A stretch of 16,547 nucleotides of DNA from WVWN01 sp964563535 (GTDB taxonomy: Bacteria > RBG-13-66-14 > B26-G2 > WVWN01): positions 1 through 16,547 of the forward strand of contig CAZLXP010000056.1 of NCBI GenBank assembly GCA_964563535.1, in the 5' to 3' direction. Every line of letters starts with the position of its first letter. Position 1 is the first letter of the stretch. The position numbers were made by a program, and so were the translations under genes. Of this stretch, positions 1-6,874 are shown in pieces. Below the pieces are notes generated by a model. That model saw only the letters and a list, made by a program, of their open reading frames with translations. It did not search any database and was not told the origin of the DNA.

Positions 1-30
1 GAGGCAAAGCCGAATGCTTCGCCCCTACAA
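1..30. repeat. REP-like palindromic repeat, cut by window edge
   Basis: GGCAAAGC (3-10) and GCTTCGCC (16-23) flank a 5-base loop. They pair over 8 positions with one mismatch that becomes a G-U wobble on the minus-strand RNA. On the minus strand the element begins TTGTAGGGGCG and continues off the left edge. From memory, GTAGGGGCGAAGC-type elements are dispersed repeats in many bacterial genomes, but no second copy lies in this window, so the repeat status is inference. It overlaps the last codons of the adjacent minus-strand gene and supplies its TAG stop. Confidence 0.45.
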
Positions 31-1125
31 ATAAAACCGCCGGATCGCCTCGCATTCCCAAAGCGCTTCGTCTTCGAGTTTCGTTAAGATCCGGTCTGCC
101 ACGTAAGCGAAGTCGTCCGGGTCCCGGGCGTGGTAGGCGTCAAGGCCGGCAGCGTTTAGTCCAAGGAAGTCGTACATTAAGAAAACGAATTCGTCGCCGA
201 AGACGGGGACGCCGCCCGCGTCCGCGAGTACGGCTCCCCGCGTTCCCCATCGGGCCTCGAACGCGGCGAAAGGTTCCGTGATTAACGTCCGCCACATCTC
301 GGCGTTCCGGGTTACGGGCACCGAAGCGTGCAGCCCCGCTACGGTATTCCATGCCCTTTTTAAGCCCTTTAGCTCGGAGACCGCGACGTTCAACCCCGGT
401 CGGGCTTCTTCGAACTCGTCGGTTCGGCCGTGAACGATCTTGTCGATGCGGTAAACGTACCAGCGAATGCCGTCGTTGGCGGGAACGGCCGGCGTGTACG
501 CGCCGGCGGCCGTTGCGAAGACGGCCCGGCTCGCCTCCCGGCCGTCGTAGGTCAACGGCGTACCGAACGCGCCCGCCGTCGTTTTATCTTCGTTGACGGC
601 GTATTTCGCGAATACGTCGTCCCACGTTTTACCGTCGGCCAATTCTCGGCGTGCGGCTTCGGCCTCCTCGCGGTTTTTACATATGATGTACGAGTATTTC
701 CGCCATTTCCGGTCCGCTTCGAAAAAAGCCCGGAGCTCTTCTTCGGTCGGGGGCGATTCGGCGGTCCACGTTTTAAACATAAGTTCGCGTAACGTTCGGC
801 GTCGGAACGCGGCGATCTCTTTGCGGACATGTTCCAGATCGCCGCAACCCGCCGCTTCCGCCTCCCGGACTAGGATCTTGGCCGATATTAAATTTTCCAC
901 GACCTCGGCGACGCCGTCGGCCGTAGCCGGAGGCGAACCCGGCCCGGGTTCTTGGTTGCGGTAGTAGTACCGTACGTCGCCGACCGTTACCGCGGGGACG
1001 CCGTCCACCGTCGCGAGGACGTCGGCGTCGGCGCGCGCCGGGCCCGGCGACGCCGCGGCGATATAAACGGCCGCGGCCAGCAGCGTAGCGCGTACGACGT
1101 CGGCCAAGTTTATACTCGAACGCAT
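25..1125 (-). CDS. Secreted SurA/parvulin-like peptidyl-prolyl isomerase or chaperone
   Basis: This 366-residue protein starts with a signal peptide: hydrophobic residues 10-26, likely cut after the ARA near residue 32. A short strand and helix (36-58) precede a helical SurA_N-like region (about 70-140) with ENLISAKILVREAE. A parvulin-like domain follows at about 140-232, with EAEAARRELADGKTWDDVFAKY, the GAFG turn at 185-188 and a final YVYRIDKI strand. The C-terminal 130 residues are helical and unassigned. In SurA/PrsA proteins this layout binds unfolded envelope proteins in the periplasm. The usual histidine positions appear to be Y and W here (KYSYII, IRWYVY), so isomerase activity is doubtful and a chaperone role more likely. 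It is transcribed away from selB from its own promoter. The final codons and stop lie in a repeat-like palindrome, so the C terminus may have been altered. Confidence 0.75.
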   Translation of the reverse strand: MRSSINLADVVRATLLAAAVYIAAASPGPARADADVLATVDGVPAVTVGDVRYYYRNQEPGPGSPPATADGVAEVVENLISAKILVREAEAAGCGDLEHVRKEIAAFRRRTLRELMFKTWTAESPPTEEELRAFFEADRKWRKYSYIICKNREEAEAARRELADGKTWDDVFAKYAVNEDKTTAGAFGTPLTYDGREASRAVFATAAGAYTPAVPANDGIRWYVYRIDKIVHGRTDEFEEARPGLNVAVSELKGLKRAWNTVAGLHASVPVTRNAEMWRTLITEPFAAFEARWGTRGAVLADAGGVPVFGDEFVFLMYDFLGLNAAGLDAYHARDPDDFAYVADRILTKLEDEALWECEAIRRFYL

Positions 1126-1131
1126 GAAGTT

Positions 1132-1159
1132 TTCACCGTCGCTTCCTCTGCAGTATATT
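1132..1159 (+). promoter_or_regulatory. Candidate sigma-70 promoter for selB
   Basis: TTCACC (1132-1137) lies 16 bases before TATATT (1154-1159), matching 4/6 and 5/6 of the consensus. It would give a leader of about 90 bases before selB. The region is AT-rich, so chance matches are possible. Confidence 0.35.
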
Positions 1160-1166
1160 TTTATAA

Positions 1167-1195
1167 ATTATATGAAAAAGTGTTCGCTTTTTCAA
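1167..1195 (-). promoter_or_regulatory. Sigma-70 promoter for the SurA-like gene
   Basis: Read on the minus strand, TTGAAA (1195-1190) is followed after 17 bases by TATAAT (1172-1167), a perfect -10 box with a 5/6 -35 box at ideal spacing. Transcription would start near 1160, about 35 bases before the ATG at 1125. The spacer and -35 region also hold an inverted repeat (TGAAAAAG 1173-1180 and CTTTTTCA 1187-1194, 6-base loop) that could be an operator. Confidence 0.65.
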
Positions 1196-1258
1196 CAACG
1201 TCGCTTACGCCGCGGCGGATATTGATTTCGGTCGCCGCTTAGGGTAAACTCGGCGGCG

Positions 1259-3199
1259 ATGGCTAGCGAAATCGGACCAGCGCGCGCCTATACCGTCGGC
1301 ACCGCGGGGCACGTCGACCACGGCAAGTCCGCGCTCGTGCTGGCCCTCACCGGCGAAGACCCCGACCGCCTCCCCGAAGAGAAGGAACGCGGCATGACCA
1401 TAGACCTCGGCTTCGTCCACGCCGATTTCGGCGACGGCGTCGTCGCCACCTTCGTCGACGTGCCCGGCCACGAGCGGTTTATTAAGACCACCGTCGCGGG
1501 CGAGGCCGGCATCGACCTGGTGCTCTTCGTCGTCGCCGCCGATGAGGGCGTGATGCCCCAGACGCGCGAACATCTCGCCATCCTTCGCCACCTGGGCGCC
1601 AAGAGCGGCGTGGTCGCCATAACCAAGGCCGACCTCGTCGACGACGAGTGGCTCGCCCTCGTCCGCGAAGAGCTGGCGACGTTCTTCGCCGGGTCCTTTT
1701 TGGAGGAGGCTCCCGTAGTAGCGGTTTCTTCGGTCACCGGCGCGGGGGTAGAAGACGTCCGGTCGGCCCTCAAGGAGGCTTTGTTGCGGGTCCCGCCGCG
1801 GCCGCCCGGGGGCCCGTTCCGCATGGCCATCGACCGCGTCTTCTCGATGCGCGGCTTCGGCACCGTCGTCGCCGGCACCGTGGCCTCGGGAGAGGTCAGG
1901 CCCAGGGACGAGCTCGAGATTCAACCGCTCGGTCGTCGCGTCAGGGTCCGGGGGGTCCAAAGCCGGCATAAGGCCGTCGACGTCGCGACGGTGGGGATGA
2001 GGGCGGCGCTGAACGTCGTGGGCGTCGAACAGGACGAGGTTCCGCGGGGTTACGAGCTCGCCGCGCCGGGGTTGCTCGAGCCGACGCGGCGACTGGATTC
2101 GAAGTTGAACCTGGACGTCGGGCCGCTCCGCCACCGGAGCCGGGTGCGTTTCAACAAAGGTACGGCCGAGGCCTTGGGCCGGCTCATGTTATTGGACGCC
2201 GACGTCGCGGAGGCGGGCGAGAGCCACTACGCCCAGGTAATCCTCGAGGAACCGATTGTGGCCATCCGGTACGAGCCGTTCGTAATAAGGGACCCGTCGA
2301 CGCTCCGGCTTTTGGGCGGCGGCAAAATCCTGGACCCGTTTCCGACGCCCCATCGACGTCAGCCGTGGGTCGCGGAAGAGCTTGCGAAGTTGGAAGCGGC
2401 CGAGGGGGTCCCGGCGGCCCTTCTGCGGGCGCTATTCACGCGTACCCGCGGCGCTAAGCGTAGTTATCGCGCCGCCGAGTTAACCGGCGCGCTTACGGCC
2501 GTTACGGATAAAGAGGTAATCCGCTTACTCCGGGAGTTAGCGGCGGAAGGCGTTATAACGCGTTTTGACCTCGACTACGTGCCGTCGAAAGACGCAGCGG
2601 CGTTAAAAGAAGCCGCGGTGGACGCGGTCCGGGGCGCCTTATCGCGGGACCCGTTGCGGGAAGCCGTTACCCGGGATGAAGTTCGCGCCAAGTTACGGTA
2701 TGATCTTTCGGCCGGGGGTTGCGCGGCGCTACTGGAGGAACTCGCGGCGGAAGGGCGGCTCGAGGCTCACGGCGGCGGGTATCGGCTTCCCGGCTCGGCG
2801 CCGGCGTTGACTTCCGCTCACCGGGAGGCGCTCGCGGCGCTCGACGATTTCGTGCGGGGTGGGCCGCCCATGCGCGGTCGGGAAGAACTCGAGCGTTACC
2901 TGGACCAATATACCGAGGGCGCTACCATACTAAAATTCGCCCTCGCGCGCGGTATGCTGGTGATGTTGCCCGAGAGGGTAGTCGCGACGCCGGCCTTTGT
3001 CGACGAGAAGAAGGCCGAACTTTTGGAATACCTGCGAGAGCACGGGACCGTTCGCGCCGCGGAATACAAAGATATATACGACTTGTCTCGTAAACAGGCG
3101 ACGGCCCTTTTGGATTACTTCTACGAACAGGGCATCACGGTCCGGGAGGGCGGCACGCATCGCCTTTCGCCCCGGTACGTGAACGAGGTGCCCGGCTAG
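1259..3199 (+). CDS. selB: Selenocysteine-specific translation elongation factor SelB
   Basis: SelB is the EF-Tu-like GTPase that carries Sec-tRNA to the ribosome at UGA codons followed by a SECIS hairpin. The 646-residue length is typical of bacterial SelB. GTPase motifs are GHVDHGKS (17-24), RGMT (44-47), DVPGHE (67-72) and TKAD (122-125). Two beta-barrel domains follow (about 180-360, with RVFSMRGFGTVVAGT). The C-terminal third (about 375-646) fits the winged-helix domains that bind SECIS RNA; the last ones contain LLRELAAEGVITR, GYRLP and LLDYFYEQGITVREGG. No strong Shine-Dalgarno precedes the ATG; the nearest purine run is AGGG about 15 bases upstream. selA, selC and selD are not in the window. 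rocD begins 20 bases after the stop. Confidence 0.96.
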   Translation: MASEIGPARAYTVGTAGHVDHGKSALVLALTGEDPDRLPEEKERGMTIDLGFVHADFGDGVVATFVDVPGHERFIKTTVAGEAGIDLVLFVVAADEGVMPQTREHLAILRHLGAKSGVVAITKADLVDDEWLALVREELATFFAGSFLEEAPVVAVSSVTGAGVEDVRSALKEALLRVPPRPPGGPFRMAIDRVFSMRGFGTVVAGTVASGEVRPRDELEIQPLGRRVRVRGVQSRHKAVDVATVGMRAALNVVGVEQDEVPRGYELAAPGLLEPTRRLDSKLNLDVGPLRHRSRVRFNKGTAEALGRLMLLDADVAEAGESHYAQVILEEPIVAIRYEPFVIRDPSTLRLLGGGKILDPFPTPHRRQPWVAEELAKLEAAEGVPAALLRALFTRTRGAKRSYRAAELTGALTAVTDKEVIRLLRELAAEGVITRFDLDYVPSKDAAALKEAAVDAVRGALSRDPLREAVTRDEVRAKLRYDLSAGGCAALLEELAAEGRLEAHGGGYRLPGSAPALTSAHREALAALDDFVRGGPPMRGREELERYLDQYTEGATILKFALARGMLVMLPERVVATPAFVDEKKAELLEYLREHGTVRAAEYKDIYDLSRKQATALLDYFYEQGITVREGGTHRLSPRYVNEVPG

Positions 3200-3219
3200 A
3201 GGAGGTTGCTCGCGGAACT

Positions 3220-4452
3220 ATGGTAAGCGCGAAGGAATTGATATCGTACGAGGAGAAGTGGGGAGCTCGCAATTATAAACCGCTGGACGTCGTGCTGACG
3301 CGAGGAGAGGGGGTGTGGGTATACGACGTCGACGGAAAAAAGTACCTGGACTTCCTGGCCGCGTACTCGGCCCTCAACCAGGGATACTGCCACCCCCGCC
3401 TCGTAAAGGTCATGCGGGAGCAAGCCGGCCGACTGGCGCTTACGTCGCGCGCGTTTCGCAACGACCAACTGCCGTTATGGGAGAAGGAACTGTGCGAGCT
3501 CTTGGGGTTTGAGAAAATGCTCCCCATGAACTCGGGCGCGGAGGCCGTGGAGACGGCGATCAAGCTGGCGCGGAAATGGGGTTACAAAGTGAAGGGCGTC
3601 GCCGACGGCCAAGCGGAGATCGTCGCCTGCGAGGGCAACTTCCACGGCCGGACGACCACCCTCGTCGGCTTCTCATCCGAAAGCCAATACCGCGACGGCT
3701 TCGGCCCTTTCGCGCCGGGTTTCAAGGTGATACCGTACGGCGACGTCGCGGCGCTCGAGGCCGCCATAACGCCCAACGCCGTGGCGTTCCTGGTCGAACC
3801 GTTGCAGGGGGAGGGGGGCGTCATCGTCCCGCCGGAAGGGTATTTGGCGGCGGCTCGAGACGTTTGCAGGACGAACAACGTCCTCTTCATAGCGGACGAG
3901 ATACAGAGCGGCCTTGGCCGAACGGGTAAAATGCTCTGCTGCGAACACGAGGGGGTGCGACCGGACGTAGTCGTTTTGGGCAAGGCGCTCTCGGGGGGAA
4001 TGTACCCCGTTTCGGCGGTATTGAGCTCGGCGGCCATTATGGGTGTTTTCGAGCCCGGCGACCACGGCTCCACCTTCGGCGGCAACCCGCTCGGTTGCGC
4101 GGTGGCGCGGGAGGCGTTGAAGGTCGTCGCCGAGGAAGATTTATGCGGCCGGGCCGCGGCGCTCGGGCCGCGCATGCTGGCGACGCTAAGCCGGCTCGAG
4201 AGCCCCTACGTCGACTTCATACGGGGGAAGGGCTTGTGGGCCGGCGTCGTATTGAAAAAGGGTGCCGGCGGCGCGCGGCGGTTTTGCGAGGCGTTGATGC
4301 GGCTCGGCGTTTTGGCTAAGGAGACCCATGAAACCGTCATCCGGCTGGCGCCGCCGCTCGTAATAACCGAAGACGAGTTGGAATGGGGGCTCGAGCGCGT
4401 CGCGACGGCGCTTACGGCCGACGTGCCGGAGGAAGTCGGCGCGACCAAGTAG
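3220..4452 (+). CDS. rocD: Ornithine--oxo-acid aminotransferase (ornithine delta-aminotransferase)
   Basis: This is a 410-residue class-III PLP aminotransferase. OAT moves the delta-amino group of ornithine to 2-oxoglutarate, giving glutamate semialdehyde and glutamate, which links arginine and proline metabolism. PLP-site features are SGAEA (105-109), NFHGRT (140-145), D226 in IADEIQSGLGRTGK, and the Schiff-base lysine K255 in LGKALSGG. The D226-K255 spacing equals that of human OAT (D263-K292). The block AYSALNQGYCHP (48-59) matches the OAT hallmark, including the ornithine-contacting tyrosine, and R144 corresponds to human R180, so OAT is favoured over acetylornithine or GABA aminotransferases. 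AGGAGGT at 3200-3206 directly follows the selB stop and lies 13 bases before the ATG, slightly long; no better in-frame start exists. The gene sits between selB and an NHL-repeat gene, probably in one transcript. Confidence 0.93.
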   Translation: MVSAKELISYEEKWGARNYKPLDVVLTRGEGVWVYDVDGKKYLDFLAAYSALNQGYCHPRLVKVMREQAGRLALTSRAFRNDQLPLWEKELCELLGFEKMLPMNSGAEAVETAIKLARKWGYKVKGVADGQAEIVACEGNFHGRTTTLVGFSSESQYRDGFGPFAPGFKVIPYGDVAALEAAITPNAVAFLVEPLQGEGGVIVPPEGYLAAARDVCRTNNVLFIADEIQSGLGRTGKMLCCEHEGVRPDVVVLGKALSGGMYPVSAVLSSAAIMGVFEPGDHGSTFGGNPLGCAVAREALKVVAEEDLCGRAAALGPRMLATLSRLESPYVDFIRGKGLWAGVVLKKGAGGARRFCEALMRLGVLAKETHETVIRLAPPLVITEDELEWGLERVATALTADVPEEVGATK

Positions 4453-4473
4453 TTATACGTTAGAGGAGGCGAG

Positions 4474-5403
4474 ATGAGGTTAATAACGACGTTTATCAAA
4501 ATCGGCGCCGTCGCCTTCGTAATAGCCGTTGCGTGTTCCGAGGAGACGCCGCTCGAGGACGCCAAAACCAAGGCGCCCGCGTTTATCGCCAGGTGGGGCC
4601 GCCCGGGTAGGGAGAACGGCGATTTTTATAACCCGTACGGCGTCGCCGTGGCGCCGGGCGGCGACGTTTACGTGGCCGATACGAATAATAGCCGGGTCCA
4701 ATATTTCACGCCGGCGGGTAGTTTTTTGGGTAAATGGGACGTAGCTCCCGACGAATGGCGGCCGGTAAGCGTAGGCGTCGCGGCAACCGGCGTCGTCTAC
4801 GCGGTCGATCGGTATGAGAGCCGCATCCTGTATTTTACTCCCGCCGGCAGCTTGTTAGGTGCGTGGGGTTCACACGGTGAAGGCCCGGGCCGTTTCTTCG
4901 GCCCGACGGACCTTGCCGTTTCGCCGAGCGGGGCGGTATACGTAGTAGGTTACGACGGCCGCATCCAGTATTTCGACGCCGTAGGGACCTACGAGGGCGG
5001 ATGGGGCTCCGAGGGCGTGGGCACGAGCGAATTTTCGTTTCCCGAGGGTATTGCCGTCGGCCCGGGCGGTTACGTTTACGTGGCTGACACGGGTAATAAC
5101 CGCGTTCAATATTTTACGCCGACGGGCTCTTACCTCGGCGGGTGGGGCGGTTACGGTGACGGCCCGGGCGAGTTCGACGAGCCGGTTCGGCTCGCGGTCG
5201 GGCCTGCCGGTACGGTATTCGTTGTCGATAACGGAAATCGCCGCGTCCAGTATTTCACGTCGGACGGGAGTTTTCTGGGTACGTTCGGTTCGGGCGGCGC
5301 CAGGAGAGGGGAATTCGTTAACCCGTACGGCATCGCGATCACCGGACGCCGCGTGATCTATATTGTGGATGCGTATAACTGCTGGGTGCAATATTTTTAT
5401 TGA
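4474..5403 (+). CDS. NHL-repeat six-bladed beta-propeller lipoprotein
   Basis: The 309-residue product has a hydrophobic leader (5-20) ending in AVAC at C21, a plausible but imperfect lipobox, so it is probably a lipoprotein. From about residue 38 there are six NHL-type blades of about 45 residues. Recurring elements are NPYGVAV, VYVADTxNxRVQYFTPxGSFLGxWG and a glycine-rich link (GxGDGPGEF). The last blade stops at VQYFY without its final strand, while residues 37-42 (FIARWG) match that strand, so the N terminus probably closes the ring velcro-fashion. NHL propellers serve as protein, ligand or carbohydrate-binding platforms; no catalytic residue is evident and the partner is unknown. A strong Shine-Dalgarno (GAGGAGG, 5 bases before the ATG) supports the start. 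It lies 21 bases after rocD, probably as last gene of that operon. Confidence 0.82.
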   Translation: MRLITTFIKIGAVAFVIAVACSEETPLEDAKTKAPAFIARWGRPGRENGDFYNPYGVAVAPGGDVYVADTNNSRVQYFTPAGSFLGKWDVAPDEWRPVSVGVAATGVVYAVDRYESRILYFTPAGSLLGAWGSHGEGPGRFFGPTDLAVSPSGAVYVVGYDGRIQYFDAVGTYEGGWGSEGVGTSEFSFPEGIAVGPGGYVYVADTGNNRVQYFTPTGSYLGGWGGYGDGPGEFDEPVRLAVGPAGTVFVVDNGNRRVQYFTSDGSFLGTFGSGGARRGEFVNPYGIAITGRRVIYIVDAYNCWVQYFY

Positions 5404-5444
5404 TGGTTATGGGCCGGCGTAACCGGATTGCGTCCGAGGTAATC

Positions 5445-5469
5445 GCCGGGGCCAGTCGTCCCGGCTTTT
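5445..5469 (+). terminator. Probable intrinsic terminator after the selB-rocD-NHL run
   Basis: GCCGGG (5445-5450), a 9-base loop, and CCCGGC (5460-5465) form a perfect 6-bp stem followed by TTTT (5466-5469). It lies 42 bases after the NHL gene stop. The stem and T tract are short, so efficiency may be modest. Confidence 0.5.
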
Positions 5470-5474
5470 CGACG

Positions 5475-5503
5475 TTGACACTTACTCCCCAATTATGGTA
5501 ACT
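5475..5503 (+). promoter_or_regulatory. Weak candidate promoter for the envelope cluster
   Basis: A perfect -35 hexamer TTGACA lies at 5475-5480, just after the terminator and 67 bases before the DNRLRE gene. The hexamer at 17-base spacing is GTAACT (5498-5503) and at 18 bases TAACTT, both poor -10 boxes. The site is where a promoter is expected, but the -10 is unconvincing. Confidence 0.3.
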
Positions 5504-5547
5504 TTCGGGTCGTTACGTTTCGATAAGGGGTTTTTGGCATCCTCCTT

Positions 5548-6861
5548 ATGAAGATGGCTACGTCAGCTTTGCGCCGCTTGTTTCCGGCGGCGGCTGTGCT
5601 CGTCTCGTTGTCGTGCGCCGCGCCCACCGGGGACCCCGTCGGCTTTCGGGGTCCGGAAAGGCCCGTCAAAAAAGTAACCTTATACCCCGGCGACGTCGGT
5701 TGGCGCGATACTTTTTACGACATTTTCGTACCCACGGGTCGTCACTACCGGCTGGCGGTGGGCGGTTACGGCGCTCCCTATAAGTTCCGGAGCCGGGCTC
5801 TCCTGCGCTTTGAAGTGGGGGACGTCCCCAAAGAAGTCCCCTTAAGTAAAATCCGCGACGTTTCGTTGCGTTTACCGTACCTTCGCGTCTCAGGCGCTTT
5901 GAACGACGACGTTTACGCGGAAAGCGACGTTACGGTCGAGGTACACGCCTTGCGCCGGAACTTCGACGAGGACCGGGCGACGTGGTGGCGGGCGAGTCGT
6001 AAGGAGAGCTGGAGCGTCGAGGGCGGGGACTACGGCCCGACGGTGGCGGACGGCGTCGTGGGCAAACCTTCGTACCAACGTCAAAACTTGGATTTCGACG
6101 TAACCGCCTCAGCGTTGGCGTGGTTCGCCAATCCGTACCGCAACTACGGCCTTATTTTGAAAGCCGCTGACGAGGATGAGATATCGGGCGTCGGCATAAA
6201 GGAGTTTTATTCGACCAATCAATATACCAAGGTCAACACGCCGCGGCTCATGATTACCTACGTCGACGACGAAGGGGGGAAAGCGTACAAGGTCTTTTTA
6301 CCCGAAAAGGATTGTTTCATAACCGATTACGACGGCGACCTCGGCGGCGCCGAAGTCCACGGCTACGACCCGTTTCTAGATTTCGGTTCGTTTAACGGCT
6401 ACGGCCGGCGCGTACTTTTGTATTTCAACCTTTCGCCCGGGGCGACCGGCATTCCGGCGACGGCGTCCGTAGCCCGGGCTCGGTTGCGCCTTTACTATCA
6501 GCCGGCGGGTAGGGACGAACGCGTATACATCGCGATCTACCGCTTGACGGCCCGGTTTGAAGAGAGCGCAAAGCAGGATGTGCTCGAGGTCCAAAAGTTC
6601 CACGACAACGTCGCGTATATCGAGCGAGAATTCAAGAAAGAACCGCCCGGGTACGTCGACCTCTATATTAATTCGTTGGTTCAAGAGTGGATATCGGGCA
6701 AACACCCCAACTACGGCCTGGTGATAAAAACGCCCGACGAGAGCTCGGCGCAGGCCTTCCCGCGTTTCGCCGCCAAGGATAATGGCCAGGCGGACCGGAG
6801 GCCTTACCTTGAGGTCGAGTATACGGTCCCGCCGGGGCCGTGGTATACTGTACCGGGGTAA
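5548..6861 (+). CDS. DNRLRE-domain cell-surface lipoprotein (two modules)
   Basis: The 437-residue protein begins with a basic, hydrophobic leader ending in LVSLSC (C23), a likely though imperfect lipobox. Two similar beta-rich modules of the DNRLRE type follow (about 41-239 and 247-427). Each opens with a strand on a short acidic turn (KVTLYPGDVGWRD; KVFLPEKDCFITD), has a central LLRFEV or LLYFNL strand, and ends with NYGLILKA or NYGLVIKT plus TPRLMITY or RPYLEVEY. DNRLRE domains are usually non-catalytic modules of secreted surface proteins, so structural, adhesive or carbohydrate-related roles are possible. The Shine-Dalgarno before the ATG is weak; a second ATG two codons on is an alternative. 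The stop lies 13 bases before the next start, suggesting joint expression with the barrel protein. Confidence 0.75.
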   Translation: MKMATSALRRLFPAAAVLVSLSCAAPTGDPVGFRGPERPVKKVTLYPGDVGWRDTFYDIFVPTGRHYRLAVGGYGAPYKFRSRALLRFEVGDVPKEVPLSKIRDVSLRLPYLRVSGALNDDVYAESDVTVEVHALRRNFDEDRATWWRASRKESWSVEGGDYGPTVADGVVGKPSYQRQNLDFDVTASALAWFANPYRNYGLILKAADEDEISGVGIKEFYSTNQYTKVNTPRLMITYVDDEGGKAYKVFLPEKDCFITDYDGDLGGAEVHGYDPFLDFGSFNGYGRRVLLYFNLSPGATGIPATASVARARLRLYYQPAGRDERVYIAIYRLTARFEESAKQDVLEVQKFHDNVAYIEREFKKEPPGYVDLYINSLVQEWISGKHPNYGLVIKTPDESSAQAFPRFAAKDNGQADRRPYLEVEYTVPPGPWYTVPG

Positions 6862-6874
6862 TGACGGGTTAAGC

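Noticed and set aside
1126..1258. tRNA-Sec (selC) near selB
   Set aside because: No long acceptor or variable-arm cloverleaf could be made out here or in the other gaps of the window.
1205..2134. Long minus-strand open frame of 309 residues opposite selB
   Set aside because: It lies antisense to conserved SelB GTPase coding sequence, is arginine/aspartate-rich without recognisable motifs, and is a product of GC-rich codon bias.
3582..4175. Minus-strand open frame opposite rocD
   Set aside because: It is antisense to the PLP-binding core of the aminotransferase, low-complexity, with no signal or domain pattern.
4590..5390. Direct DNA repeats of about 140 bases
   Set aside because: They are explained by the NHL blade periodicity of the encoded protein.
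6782..6874. Upstream ATG start for the PorV-like gene
   Set aside because: It would overlap the DNRLRE gene by 80 bases and put an arginine-rich stretch before the signal peptide; the GTG at 6875 gives a normal leader.
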